A stretch of 64,000 bases of DNA, taken from Paraconexibacter antarcticus. GTDB taxonomy: Bacteria; Actinomycetota; Thermoleophilia; Solirubrobacterales; Solirubrobacteraceae. Both the position numbers and the translations under genes were made by a program. The stretch spans positions 4,902,514-4,966,513 of the forward strand of contig NZ_CP098502.1 in the NCBI RefSeq assembly GCF_024220175.1, written 5' to 3'. Shown in pieces: positions 48,142 to 57,172 of the stretch; positions within the stretch are counted from its first letter, which is position 1, and every line of letters begins with the position of its first letter. Below the pieces are notes generated by a model. The model was not told where the DNA came from. It did not search any database and saw nothing but the letters and a program-made list of their open reading frames with translations.

Positions 48142-48663
48142 ATGACCTCCCACCCCGTCCGGCGCGGCGGGGTGCGGTCGTCGGCGGCGGTCCTGACCCT
48201 CGCGCTCACCGTCGCCGCCTCGGGCTGCGGCGGGAGCAGCGGCGGGTCCTCGAAGGACTACTACGCGGCGATCGACACCTTCTGCGGGAAGGTGACCGCC
48301 GCGGCCCAGCAGGTGACCACGGACACGGCCGCCGTGCGCCGCGACTCGAAGGCCCCCGCCGCCGACCGTTACGCCGCGATCACGAAGTCCCTCACGCGCT
48401 TCGCCGACTCGACGGAGGCGGCGCTGACGAAGCTCGAGCAGGCGAAGGTCCCGGCGAAGTTCTCCGACTACCAGAAGGGCACGTCGGCGGGCTTCCGCAC
48501 GTTCATCTCGACGCTCCGCACGACGGCGGCGTCGGCCGACAAGAACGGCCCGAAGGCGCTGACCCAGCTCCAGGGCAAGCTCAACGCCGTGAAGCTGCCC
48601 GACCCCCCGAAGGACATCACCGCGAACGCGAAGGCGTGCGCGAGCTTCAGCCCGAAGGGCTGA
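48142..48663 (+). CDS. Predicted lipoprotein of unknown function
   Basis: The 173-aa protein has a signal peptide with a lipobox-like end (LALTVAASGCGG), so Cys-30 or so is likely lipidated. The mature part is alpha-helical: YYAAIDTFCGKVTAAAQQVTTD and LTKLEQAKVPAKFSDYQKGTSAGFRTFIST, with two Cys far apart. No domain is recognised. It follows the ferredoxin by 9 bp but a functional link is doubtful. Two terminator hairpins follow. Confidence 0.78.
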   Translation: MTSHPVRRGGVRSSAAVLTLALTVAASGCGGSSGGSSKDYYAAIDTFCGKVTAAAQQVTTDTAAVRRDSKAPAADRYAAITKSLTRFADSTEAALTKLEQAKVPAKFSDYQKGTSAGFRTFISTLRTTAASADKNGPKALTQLQGKLNAVKLPDPPKDITANAKACASFSPKG

Positions 48664-48695
48664 GCCCGCGGCTCGGCCTCACGGAGGCCCGGAGC

Positions 48696-48727
48696 CGGAG
48701 GTACCAGCCTTTGGGCGAGTACCTCCG
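48696..48727 (+). terminator. Terminator hairpin after lipoprotein gene
   Basis: A perfect 9-bp stem (CGGAGGTAC / GTACCTCCG) with a 14-base loop begins 33 bp after the stop. Confidence 0.65.
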
Positions 48728-48728
48728 A

Positions 48729-48758
48729 TGACATCCGAGCCCCCGGGCGAGGATGTCA
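48729..48758 (-). terminator. Terminator hairpin at the end of mrp
   Basis: A perfect 8-bp stem (TGACATCC / GGATGTCA) is adjacent to the previous hairpin. Its right arm overlaps the stop codon of the converging mrp gene. Confidence 0.5.
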
Positions 48759-49901
48759 CGCCATGGGGAGCGTCATCCCCGTCGGCGCCGGCGCCTCGGG
48801 GAGCGGGATGTCGGCCGTGATGACGTTCAGGACCGGCAGCGGCTCCGGGGTCATCGCGATGATCCCGCGCGCGGCCTGGCGGATGTTCTGCGCGGCCGGG
48901 TCGTCCGGGTCGGTGATGACGAGCGGCGTGCCGGCGTCGGCCTGGGCGCGCAGCGGCATCGTCAGCGGGATCTTGCCGAGCAACGGGACGTCGAGCTCGT
49001 CGGCCAGCGCCTTGCCGCCGCCCTCGCCGAAGATGGGGAACCGCTCACCCGAGGGCGTCGTGAACCCGGACATGTTCTCGATGACGCCGGCGATGTCGAG
49101 GCTCACCTTGTTCGCCATCTCGGCGCTGCGGCGGGCGACCTTCTGCGCGGTGTCCTGCGGCGTCGTGACGATGACGAACTGCGCCTGCGGCAGGAGCTGG
49201 CTCAGCGTCATCGAGACGTCGCCGGTGCCCGGCGGCAGGTCGACGAGCAGGTAGTCGAGCGCGCCCCAGGCGACGTCCTCGAGGAACTGCGTCAGCGCCT
49301 TGTGGAGCATCGGGCCGCGCCAGACGACGGCGGCGTCCTCGGCGACGAAGAAGCCGATCGACATGACCTTCACGCCGTGCGCCTCGAGCGGCTGGATCTT
49401 CCGGTCGGGGGAGACGGGCGGCCGGTCGGACCCGAGGCCGAACATGCGCGGGATCGAGTAGCCCCAGACGTCGGCGTCGAGGATGCCGACGCTCTTGCCG
49501 TCGGCCGCGAGGGCCGCGGCGAGGTTCGAGGTGAGCGTCGACTTGCCGACGCCGCCCTTGCCGGAGCCGATGCAGATGACGTTCTTCACCTGCGCGAGCG
49601 CGCCCTTGGGCATCGAGCCGCGGCCGAGCTTCTGCTGCAGCGCGCCCTTCTCGGCGTCGCTCAGGACGTCGAAGGTGACGCGCGAGGTCGTGATTCCGAG
49701 GTCGCCGAGGACGTTGGCGACGTCGACCTCGAACTGCTTCTTGATCGGGCAGCCCGGGGTGGTCAGCGAGACCATCACGTCGACGCTGCCGTCGGCCTGC
49801 TGCTCGATCGAGCGGACCATGCCGAGCTCGACGATGTCCTGGCGCAGCTCGGGATCGATGACCGCGCGCAGGGCTTCGCGGATGTCGTCAGTCGAAGGCA
49901 T
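48756..49901 (-). CDS. mrp: Mrp/ApbC-family P-loop ATPase (Fe-S carrier type)
   Basis: The 381-aa protein has an N-terminal MIP18/DUF59 domain (about 1-90; REALRAVIDPELRQDIVELGMV ... TTPGCPIKKQFEVDV), then a P-loop (GSGKGGVGKST, 112-122) and a deviant Walker motif. Mrp/NBP35 proteins carry Fe-S clusters to apoproteins. The bridging CxxC seen in many members is replaced here (ENMSGFTTPSGERFPIFG), so a bound cluster at that site is unlikely. ATG 49901 is the start that gives the normal DUF59 N-terminus. Confidence 0.92.
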   Translation of the reverse strand: MPSTDDIREALRAVIDPELRQDIVELGMVRSIEQQADGSVDVMVSLTTPGCPIKKQFEVDVANVLGDLGITTSRVTFDVLSDAEKGALQQKLGRGSMPKGALAQVKNVICIGSGKGGVGKSTLTSNLAAALAADGKSVGILDADVWGYSIPRMFGLGSDRPPVSPDRKIQPLEAHGVKVMSIGFFVAEDAAVVWRGPMLHKALTQFLEDVAWGALDYLLVDLPPGTGDVSMTLSQLLPQAQFVIVTTPQDTAQKVARRSAEMANKVSLDIAGVIENMSGFTTPSGERFPIFGEGGGKALADELDVPLLGKIPLTMPLRAQADAGTPLVITDPDDPAAQNIRQAARGIIAMTPEPLPVLNVITADIPLPEAPAPTGMTLPMA

Positions 49902-49976
49902 GCCCCCATTGTCGCAGGGTCGGCGCCGCGGGTCGGTGCGGGTGGGCACCGGCCCGGCGGCGCCGCGCGCCTTAAA

Positions 49977-50013
49977 GACAAAGGGCCCACACGCGAAGCG
50001 CGGGCCCTTTGTC
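49977..50013 (-). terminator. Terminator hairpin between H1-like gene and mrp
   Basis: A perfect 12-bp stem (GACAAAGGGCCC / GGGCCCTTTGTC) encloses a GCGAAGCGC mini-hairpin. On the minus strand it is followed by TTTAAGG. It ends the transcript of the lysine-rich protein gene; 50014-50161 holds no gene. Confidence 0.75.
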
Positions 50014-50161
50014 GAGGGAGGAGAGGGTGCTACGACTGACGACGGGATATGAGGTCGCCAGACCTGTCCGCGAGCCCGGACCCTCTCGGCCGGTGCGGGG
50101 AAGTGGGTGCCGCCCGCCCCGCGCGTGTTCGCGGCGGGGGCGGGCGGGTGCTGCGGTGCTG

Positions 50162-50854
50162 CTACGCCAGGGAGGCGATCCGATCCACGAGCTCCGAGCC
50201 CGTCTTCTCGACCGACGCGGCGAGGTCGCTCGCGGTGGCGGTGAAGAGGTCGGTGCGCGCCCCGACGTCCTTCTTCAGGCCCGAGAACTGCTTGTCGAGA
50301 TCGGCGCGGAACGCCTTGATCTCCTTCTCGGCCTTCGTGCGGTTCTTCTTCAGCTCGCGCTCGGCCTTCGTGCGGCGGGTGCGGAGCTGGCGCTCGAGCT
50401 TCGTGCGGTTCTTCTTCAGCTCGCGCTCGGCCTTCGTGCGGGCGCTGCTGCCGCGCTTCTCGGCCTTCTTGAGGTCGGCCTCGAGCTCCTTGACGATCGA
50501 CTCGAACTGCTTCTGCGCAGCATCGACCGAGCCGTACTTCGTCGCCAGGTCGTCGACGACGTCGACGATGGCGTCACGCGCGATGAGGGCGGCGCCGACG
50601 GGGATGAGCACGGCCTTCTCGGCGTAGACCTGGACGCGCTCGGCGGGCGTCTCGACCTTGGTCTCGACCTTCTTGGCGGCCGTCTTCGCCTTGGTGGCGG
50701 TCGCGTTCTGCTTGCGGGTCGCAGCAGCCTTCTTCGCGGTCGTGGACCGCTTCGTGGCGGCGGTCGCGCGCTTGACGGTCGTGTTCGACTTCGTCGCGGC
50801 GGTGGCGTTGGCGGCGGGGCTGGTGTTGCGGGTGGGGGCGCTCTGGTCGGCCAT
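50162..50854 (-). CDS. Lysine/alanine-rich histone-H1-like protein with coiled coil
   Basis: The 230-aa protein from ATG 50854 has a basic, repetitive N-terminus rich in Lys, Thr and Ala (about 1-65; KRATAATKRSTTAKKAAATRKQ), like bacterial H1 or HupB tails. A hydrophobic amphipathic middle (VQVYAEKAVLIPVGAALIARDAIVDVVDDLA) follows. A long charged coiled coil then has a repeated unit (KAERELKKNRTK twice, with RRTKAERELKKN). The middle part resembles heparin-binding haemagglutinin/HbhA-like proteins, and this could be a mixed DNA- or surface-binding protein. Its AT-rich promoter region (50880-50930; CTAATATCC -10-like on the minus strand) contrasts with the rest of the window. Confidence 0.78.
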   Translation of the reverse strand: MADQSAPTRNTSPAANATAATKSNTTVKRATAATKRSTTAKKAAATRKQNATATKAKTAAKKVETKVETPAERVQVYAEKAVLIPVGAALIARDAIVDVVDDLATKYGSVDAAQKQFESIVKELEADLKKAEKRGSSARTKAERELKKNRTKLERQLRTRRTKAERELKKNRTKAEKEIKAFRADLDKQFSGLKKDVGARTDLFTATASDLAASVEKTGSELVDRIASLA

Positions 50855-51071
50855 GTGGAGTGTGCTCCTCCTTCGGACTTCTCTAAGGATATTAGAACTA
50901 AGTTGTCCGGAGAATACCACCGAACATCTGTTTGTAAACCCGTCCGGAGCGTTTGTTACAGGTCCGGTCACACCATCGTCACAAGTGCCGATGAAATGGG
51001 GCTCTTCCGTTCGTACGCTTGTGACGTGCCGAACGCTCGTTCGTCCGCGAAACGGACGCGGAAACGCCCGC

Positions 51072-52133
51072 TCAGGCGGGAGCTCGTGCGACGCGCCCGA
51101 GCCACCGTGCGGGCTCGACCAGCTCGGCGAGGCTCGGCAGCAGCTCCGGGGCGTCCCACGCGCGGTGCAGCGTCGCGACGTCCGCCTGCGCGACGACGGC
51201 ATCGCAGAAGCGCTTGCCGTCCTCGTACTGGCGGAGCTTCAGCTCGAGGCCGAGCAGCCGCTCGAAGAGCCGCCAGGGGCTGAAGCCGCTCGCCGCCTCA
51301 CGGCGACGGGCGAGCGCCGCGCGCAGGTCGGCGAGGTCCGGGAGGACCGGGGCGCCGGCCGCGTCCATGACGTGCTCGGCGTGCCCCTCGATGAGCGACA
51401 TGACCGCCTGGATGCGGTCGAGCAGTGCCTTGCGCTCGGGGCCCGCGACGAGCGCGAGGACCGAGCCGGAGCGCACCTGGCCCGCGACCGCGCGGACGTC
51501 GGGCAGCGCGAGCCGCGGCACGACGGGCCGGCCGTCCGGCCCGGGCGCGCCCGTGAGGCCGCCGACGAGCTCGTCGACGAGGGCGCCGAGGTGGGGCCGC
51601 AGCCACGGCACCCCCGTGAACTGGACCGCGTGGGTCATCTCGTGGATCGTCACCCAGCGGACGAGCTGCGCCGGATCGACGTCGAGCGTCTTCGCGGCCG
51701 CGTGGAGGTTCGGGACGACGAGCAGCAGCCGCAGCGGCGCGTCGGGCTCGGTGAGGTGGACGTCGACCTGCCCGAGGACGCGGCGGCCGAGGAGGCCCGT
51801 CACCGCGCCGGCCTCGGCACCGAGCAGCGCCCCCGCCCCGAGCAGCGCCGGGCCCTGCAGCGGCCCGAGCCCCGCGCCCGCCTTCGCCAGGACCGGCGCG
51901 AGGAGCGCGTCGAACGCCGCGTAGTTCGCCGCGCGCCAGGCGGGGCGGCCGACCGCCTCGGCGACCGGGAGCGGCGTCCGCGGCTGCAGGCCCGTGTAGG
52001 CGACGACCCGCTCGGCGGCGTCGGCGGCGATCGCCCGCAGGTCGACCGGCAGCGCGTGGGTCTCCCCGAGGCCGCCGCCGGTGAGCCCGGCGACGCGCTC
52101 GGCGAGCCCCCAGTCGATGCGGGACCCGCTCAT
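51072..52133 (-). CDS. DUF2342 zinc-dependent metalloprotease-like protein
   Basis: The 353-aa protein has an HEMTH zinc motif (RWVTIHEMTHAVQFTGVPWLRPHL) and the DUF2342 pattern with LIEGHAEHVMDAAG, the second conserved histidine-rich segment, and GLELKLRQYEDGKRFCDAV. These proteins are found in actinobacteria, often noted beside F420-related genes, and the proteolytic activity is unproven. ATG 52133 overlaps the stop of the inositol-phosphatase gene (ATGA), so the two are translated together. Confidence 0.9.
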   Translation of the reverse strand: MSGSRIDWGLAERVAGLTGGGLGETHALPVDLRAIAADAAERVVAYTGLQPRTPLPVAEAVGRPAWRAANYAAFDALLAPVLAKAGAGLGPLQGPALLGAGALLGAEAGAVTGLLGRRVLGQVDVHLTEPDAPLRLLLVVPNLHAAAKTLDVDPAQLVRWVTIHEMTHAVQFTGVPWLRPHLGALVDELVGGLTGAPGPDGRPVVPRLALPDVRAVAGQVRSGSVLALVAGPERKALLDRIQAVMSLIEGHAEHVMDAAGAPVLPDLADLRAALARRREAASGFSPWRLFERLLGLELKLRQYEDGKRFCDAVVAQADVATLHRAWDAPELLPSLAELVEPARWLGRVARAPA

Positions 52134-52978
52134 ACCGACGGCAGGGTCGCGAGGCGCGCGAGCGCCTCGGGGGAGCGGGCGGCGACGACCGGCGAGTGCG
52201 GCGCGAGGTCGAGCGGCGCGCCGAGCGGGTCCTCGAACCCGGTGAAGGCGACGAGCCCGCCGGACTCCCGGACGATGAGCTGCGCGGCGGCCGCGTCGAC
52301 CGCGCGCGAGCGCCAGAGCGTCGCCATCCCGTCGACGCGGGTCGTCGCGACCTGGCACATCGAGAGCGCGATCGACCCGAGCGCGCGCACGCGGTAGACG
52401 TGCTCGACGAGGGCGTCCGACGAGGCCGCGAGCCAGCGCGGGTCGGAGTTCTCGATCGCGACCATCTCGAGCTTGCCGTCCGGGCGCCACCGCTCGGGGG
52501 GCGCCGGGGAGAGCGGGACGTCGTCGAGGAAGGCGCCGCCCCCGCGTTCGGCGCGCCACTCCTCGCCCGAGCCGAAGTCGTGGACGAAGCCGAAGCAGAC
52601 GTCCGCCATCGTCTCGCCGTCGGCGACCGCGATCGAGACGGCGTGGTGGGGGAAGCCGCGCTTGGCGTTGTTCGAGCCGTCGATCGGGTCGACGAGGACG
52701 AGCAGGCCCGGATCGCCGTAGTCGACGGTGCCGCGCTCCTCGGAGACGACGGTGAACCGCGCGCCCTCGGCGTGCAGGCGGTCGAGCTCGTCGAACACGA
52801 GCTGCTCGGCCTGGGCGTCGATGACGAGCGTCCGGTCGCCGCCCTCGCCCGTGCTCCCGGTCTCCGCGACGCGCCCGTCGCCGCACGGCACCCCGTCGAG
52901 GAGCGCGGCGATCCCGGCCGCGGCCCGGCGGCCGGCGTCGAGCCAGGCGTACGGGAGTCCGTCAGCGGGGTCGGCCAT
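52130..52978 (-). CDS. Inositol monophosphatase family protein
   Basis: The 282-aa protein has the metal-binding motifs of the family: VVSEERGTV (Glu) and VLVDPIDGSNNAKRGFPHHAVSIAV (Asp-Pro-Ile-Asp-Gly). The C-terminal motif differs from WDxAA: RSRAVDAAAAQLIVRESGG keeps the Asp. It likely dephosphorylates myo-inositol phosphate or a related sugar phosphate or 3'-phosphoadenosine nucleotide. It is the first gene of a coupled pair with the DUF2342 gene and is divergent from the helicase gene 20 bp away. Confidence 0.91.
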   Translation of the reverse strand: MADPADGLPYAWLDAGRRAAAGIAALLDGVPCGDGRVAETGSTGEGGDRTLVIDAQAEQLVFDELDRLHAEGARFTVVSEERGTVDYGDPGLLVLVDPIDGSNNAKRGFPHHAVSIAVADGETMADVCFGFVHDFGSGEEWRAERGGGAFLDDVPLSPAPPERWRPDGKLEMVAIENSDPRWLAASSDALVEHVYRVRALGSIALSMCQVATTRVDGMATLWRSRAVDAAAAQLIVRESGGLVAFTGFEDPLGAPLDLAPHSPVVAARSPEALARLATLPSV

Positions 52979-52998
52979 GGCGACATACTAGGTAGGCC

Positions 52999-55900
52999 TT
53001 GCCGTCGCCCGACCCTCCCGTCGTCCTCACCGAGCCTCAGCGCGCCGCCGTCCTCCACGACGGCGGCCCCCTCGTGCTGCTCGGCGGCGCCGGGACGGGG
53101 AAGACCGCGACGCTCGTCGCCCGCTTCGCCCTCCTGACCTCCGAGGGCGGCGTCGCCCCCGAGCAGGTGCTCATCCTGACCGGCGGCGAGGCGGCCGCGG
53201 ACGAGCTGCGCACGCGCGTGGAGGACGTCCTCGGCGACCGCGCCTTCGCCGAGCTCGCGGTCCACACGCCCTCCGGGTTCGCCGCCCGCCTCCTGCGCGA
53301 GGAGGCGATGGAGGCGGCGATCGACCCGACCGTCGGCATGGCCGGCAGCGCCGACCGCCTCGCCTTGCTGCTCGCGCGCATCGACGAGCTGCCGCTGCGC
53401 GTCCACGACCTCGCCGGCCGGCCCGCCGCGACCCTCGCACGGCTCCTCGCCCGCATCGACCGCGCGAAGGAGCAGCTCGTCACCGCCGAGGCCTTCACCG
53501 CCTGGGCGGCGGGGCTCGACGACTCAGACGCCCGCGCGGTCCGCGAGCGTGAGTTCGCCGCCCTCTACACCGCGCACGACGCGCTCCTGCACCAGCAGGA
53601 CCTCCTCGACGCCGGCGACCTCATCCTCCGGGCGCACGCGCTGCTCGCCGGGCGCCCGCACGTGCTCGCCCGGACGGCCGCGCGCTACCGGCACGTCATC
53701 GCCGACGACCACCAGGACGCCACGCCGGCCGCGCACGCGCTCATCACGCTCCTCGGCGGCGCGACCGGGACGCTCGTGCTCGCGGGCGACGACGACCAGG
53801 CGGTGCGCCGCACGAGCGCCGCCCAGCCCGGTTCGCAGGCGCTGCGGGCGGCGGCGGGCGGCGCCGCCACCGGGACGACGGTCGTCCGCCTCGAGCGCTC
53901 CTTCCGCTGCCGCGCGCGGGTCATCACCGCCGCGCAGGCGGTCGTCGCCGGGCGCGAGGGCGCGAACCCCCACCGCCTGCCGAAGCGGCTCGAGGGCGAC
54001 GGAGGGGGGAACGTCCGCTTCTGGCGCTGCGCGAACGAGCGCGCGCAGGCGCAGGGCGTCGCCGCCGAGATCGAGCGCCTCATCCGCGAGGGCGTCGCCC
54101 CGGAGCAGATCGGCGTCATGGTGCGCTCGGTCCGCAACGAGGGGCAGGCGGTCGCCGTCGCGCTCGAGGAGCGCGCCGTCCCCTACCGGATAGTCGGGGC
54201 GGCGGCCTTCTTCCAGCGGACCGAGATCCGCGACGTCCTCGCCTGGCTGCGGCTGCTCGTCGAGCCGGGGGACGCCGCCGCCGTCGTGCGCGTCCTCGCC
54301 CGCCCGCCGATCGAGCTGCGCTCGGTCGACCTCGCCCGCTGCGTGCAGATCGCCCGCCGCCGGAAGCTCGACATGGTCAGCGCGCTCGGGGCGGCGCTCG
54401 AATCCCCCCAGGTCGCACCGGAGGCCCGGGAGCGCATCCAGACCTTCCTGAAGCTCCAGCGCCAGACCGCCGCGGCGCTCGACACGATGCGGCCGGACCT
54501 CTTCGTCCACCGCCTCATCGAGCGGCTCGGCCTGCGCCGCCAGCAGCTCTTCGCCGCGCAGGCGGACGTCGTCGAGCGCCTGCTCGCGCTCGCCCGCCTC
54601 GGGGAGCTCGCGTCGAACTACACGGCCCGCACCCCGACGGCGACCGCGCGCGACTTCGCCCGGTACCTCACGGCCGTGGCCGACGCGGGGCTGCGCGACG
54701 AGGAGGAGCTCGACCAGTCGGCGGTCGCGCCCCGCGGCGCCGTCGCCGTCCTCGCGATGCACGGCGCCCGCGGGGTCGAGCTGCGGCACGCGTTCGTCCT
54801 CGGCCTGCAGTCCTCGCGGATGCCGGGCGCGCGGCAGGAGCTCGTCGAGCCGGTGCCGGCGGCGCTCGTCGCGGACGCGGCGGGCGCGGACTTCGGCGTG
54901 GCCGACGTCGTGGCGCCCGAGGCGACGGGGGACCGCGCGGACCACGTCGCCCACATGCGGCGCCTGCTCCACGTCGCGATGACCCGCGCGAGCGAGGGCG
55001 TCGTCCTCGCCTACGCGGCCGCGTCCGACCGTGGCGCACGCCAGCCCCCGTCCCCGTTCGCCGAGGAGGCGCGTGCCGCGCTCGGCGCCGGGTGGGAGGA
55101 CCGCGAGGAGGTCCTCTTCGGGCCTGACGAGGCGCTCCACGCGACGTACGCGATGCTCCGCGACGAGCTGCTCTCGTCCGTGTCGAAGGTCGGCTCGCGG
55201 CTCGGCGAGCTGCGGCTGGACACCGACCTCGACGTCACCCACGGGGTCACCCGCTACCTCGAGCTCGTGAAGATCGCCGCGATCCTCGAGCGGCCCGCCG
55301 GGCAGTCGGTGCGCGACGCGCTCGCGGACGTCAACTCGAAGCTCCTGCAACCGGTCTCCGCCCACCAGCGCGAGGTCTTCACCTCGAGCGCGCTCGACGA
55401 GTTGCTGCTCAACGCCGAGGCGGACGCGCAGGCCCGGGCCGCCGCCGTCTCCGGCCGCGCGGAGCCGTCGCTGGAGGCCTTCCTGCCGCGGCGCGGCGAG
55501 GGCCTGCTGCTCAGCGCGTCGGACATCGAGACCTACCGGTCATGCCCGCTGAAGTACAAGTTCGCGCGCGTCTTCCGCATCCCGAGCGAGTCGACGATGA
55601 ACCAGCGCTTCGGGATCCTCTTCCACCAGGTCCTCGAGCGCTTCCATACCGAGGGCGGGTCGGGCGCCCACGGCATCGCGGGCATCGGCAGCTACGGCAC
55701 GCCGGGCTCGATCGACGAGCTCCTCGGGCTGCTCGAGGCGGGCTGGCGGCGCGGCGGCTTCGGCGACACCGAGGAGGAGCGCCAGTTCAAGGCGAAGGCC
55801 GTCAGCGCCCTGCACCGCTATCACGCGCGCTTCGCCGACGAGAAGGCCGACCCGGTGTGGCTCGAGAAGAGCTTCCAGTTCAAGCTCGGCCCGCACGTCC

Positions 55901-56256
55901 TCCGCGGCCGCGTCGACCGCGTCGACCGCCTGCCGAGCGGCGAGTACGAGCTCATCGACTACAAGACCGGACGGCCGCGGACCGTCGCGCAGCTCCGCGA
56001 GGACGTGCAGCTGTCGCTCTACGCGGTCGGGGCGCGCGAGGCGTGGCAGCTCGACTCCTCCCGCCAGGCCTACCACTACGTCCTCGACGACGAGAAGGTC
56101 CGCGTCCCGGCCGAGGAGCTCGACCGCGACTGGATCACCGACACCGTCATGCAGGTCGCCGACGGGATCCTCTCGCAGGGCTTCGAGCCCACGCCGTCCT
56201 TCGGCGCGTGCTCGATGTGCGACTACCGCATCGCCTGCCCGGCCGCCGAGCGGTAG
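52999..56256 (+). CDS. UvrD/Rep-type helicase fused to PD-(D/E)XK nuclease (AdnA/AddB-like)
   Basis: The 1085-aa protein (TTG start) begins with an SF1 motor: Walker A LLGGAGTGKTATLVARF and a motif II region reading HVIADDHQDATPAAH, where the usual DE is DD. LVLAGDDDQAVRRTSAAQPG, FRCRARVITAAQ and HVAMTRASEGVVLAYA follow. The C-terminal PD-(D/E)XK domain (about 830-1085) shows LSASDIETYRSCPLKYKFARVFRI, GILFHQVLERFH, VDRVDRLPSGEYELIDYKTGRP and CSMCDYRIACPA. One upstream Cys (SCPLKY) plus CxxC-x5-C fits an AddB-type 4Fe-4S clasp. This is a DNA break-resection enzyme, AdnA-like. No AdnB-like partner is in view, which is unusual since AdnA and AdnB are normally adjacent. Confidence 0.9.
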   Translation: MPSPDPPVVLTEPQRAAVLHDGGPLVLLGGAGTGKTATLVARFALLTSEGGVAPEQVLILTGGEAAADELRTRVEDVLGDRAFAELAVHTPSGFAARLLREEAMEAAIDPTVGMAGSADRLALLLARIDELPLRVHDLAGRPAATLARLLARIDRAKEQLVTAEAFTAWAAGLDDSDARAVREREFAALYTAHDALLHQQDLLDAGDLILRAHALLAGRPHVLARTAARYRHVIADDHQDATPAAHALITLLGGATGTLVLAGDDDQAVRRTSAAQPGSQALRAAAGGAATGTTVVRLERSFRCRARVITAAQAVVAGREGANPHRLPKRLEGDGGGNVRFWRCANERAQAQGVAAEIERLIREGVAPEQIGVMVRSVRNEGQAVAVALEERAVPYRIVGAAAFFQRTEIRDVLAWLRLLVEPGDAAAVVRVLARPPIELRSVDLARCVQIARRRKLDMVSALGAALESPQVAPEARERIQTFLKLQRQTAAALDTMRPDLFVHRLIERLGLRRQQLFAAQADVVERLLALARLGELASNYTARTPTATARDFARYLTAVADAGLRDEEELDQSAVAPRGAVAVLAMHGARGVELRHAFVLGLQSSRMPGARQELVEPVPAALVADAAGADFGVADVVAPEATGDRADHVAHMRRLLHVAMTRASEGVVLAYAAASDRGARQPPSPFAEEARAALGAGWEDREEVLFGPDEALHATYAMLRDELLSSVSKVGSRLGELRLDTDLDVTHGVTRYLELVKIAAILERPAGQSVRDALADVNSKLLQPVSAHQREVFTSSALDELLLNAEADAQARAAAVSGRAEPSLEAFLPRRGEGLLLSASDIETYRSCPLKYKFARVFRIPSESTMNQRFGILFHQVLERFHTEGGSGAHGIAGIGSYGTPGSIDELLGLLEAGWRRGGFGDTEEERQFKAKAVSALHRYHARFADEKADPVWLEKSFQFKLGPHVLRGRVDRVDRLPSGEYELIDYKTGRPRTVAQLREDVQLSLYAVGAREAWQLDSSRQAYHYVLDDEKVRVPAEELDRDWITDTVMQVADGILSQGFEPTPSFGACSMCDYRIACPAAER

Positions 56257-56271
56257 GCGTGCGGTCGTGGG

Positions 56272-57147
56272 TCAGGTGCCCTCGGGGCCGCGCTGCTTGA
56301 GGAAGCGCTGGAACTCGCGGGCGATGACGTCGCCGGACGGCAGGTCGGACGGCTTGACCTCGGGCGCCTCCTCCTCGGCGGCCTGCTCGAGGCGCTCGAC
56401 GAACTCGCGCACCTCGGGGTCGCTCTGGACGGCGAGCGAGACCTGGCGCTCGTAGTCGGCGGTCGCCTGCTCGAGGTCGGTCGCGTCGACGGTGACGCCC
56501 ACGAGCCCCTCGAGCTTGCGGACGAGCGCGAGCGCGGCCTTCGGGTTCGGCGCGGCGGCGACGTAGTGGGGGACGGACGCCCACAGCGACACCGACGGGA
56601 TGCCCGCCTCCTCGCACGCGGCGTGGAGGACGCCGACGATGCCGGTCGGCCCCTCGTACGTCGTGCGCGGCAGGTCGGAGTGCGCGACGAGGCTCTCGTC
56701 GCTCGAGAGGCCGGTGATGCTCACCGGGCGCGTGTGGGGGACGTCGGCGAGCAGCGAGCCGAGCGAGACGACCATCTGCACGCCGAGCGACTCGGCGACG
56801 TCGATGACCTGCCGGCAGTAGGACCGCCAGCGCATCGACGGCTCGGGACCCTGGAGGAGGATGAGATCGCGGGCGGCCCGCGGGACGCGCGCCTCGTAGA
56901 GCTCGACCGTCGGCCACTCGATGCGGCGCGTGCGGCCGTCGGTGAGCGCGATCTGCGGGCGCGTCGCCTGGAAGTCGTAGTAATCGTCGGGGTCGAGCTG
57001 CGCGAAGCGCGTGGCGTCGAGCGAGGATCCGAGGAACTGCAGGGCGGCGGAGGCGGCGTCGCCGGCGTCGTTCCAGCCGGTGAACGCGCAGACCAGGGCC
57101 GGGGCGCGAAGGCCCTCGGGTCGGTGCTCCCAGATCAACGGCTGCAT
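56272..57147 (-). CDS. PAC2-family protein (proteasome-assembly-chaperone fold)
   Basis: The 291-aa protein from ATG 57147 matches the PAC2 family of actinobacteria: APALVCAFTGWNDAGDAASAALQFLGSSLDATRFAQLDPDDYYDFQATRPQI, then LILLQGPEPSMRWRSYCRQVIDVAESLGVQMVVSLGSLLADVPHTRPVSITGLSSD. The C-terminal part is an acidic coiled coil (EFVERLEQAAEEEAPEV). PAC2 proteins are often linked to the proteasome-bearing actinobacteria, but no proteasome gene is in this window. Function is unproven. Confidence 0.92.
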   Translation of the reverse strand: MQPLIWEHRPEGLRAPALVCAFTGWNDAGDAASAALQFLGSSLDATRFAQLDPDDYYDFQATRPQIALTDGRTRRIEWPTVELYEARVPRAARDLILLQGPEPSMRWRSYCRQVIDVAESLGVQMVVSLGSLLADVPHTRPVSITGLSSDESLVAHSDLPRTTYEGPTGIVGVLHAACEEAGIPSVSLWASVPHYVAAAPNPKAALALVRKLEGLVGVTVDATDLEQATADYERQVSLAVQSDPEVREFVERLEQAAEEEAPEVKPSDLPSGDVIAREFQRFLKQRGPEGT

Positions 57148-57172
57148 CCGATCCACCGTACACAATGGCCGG

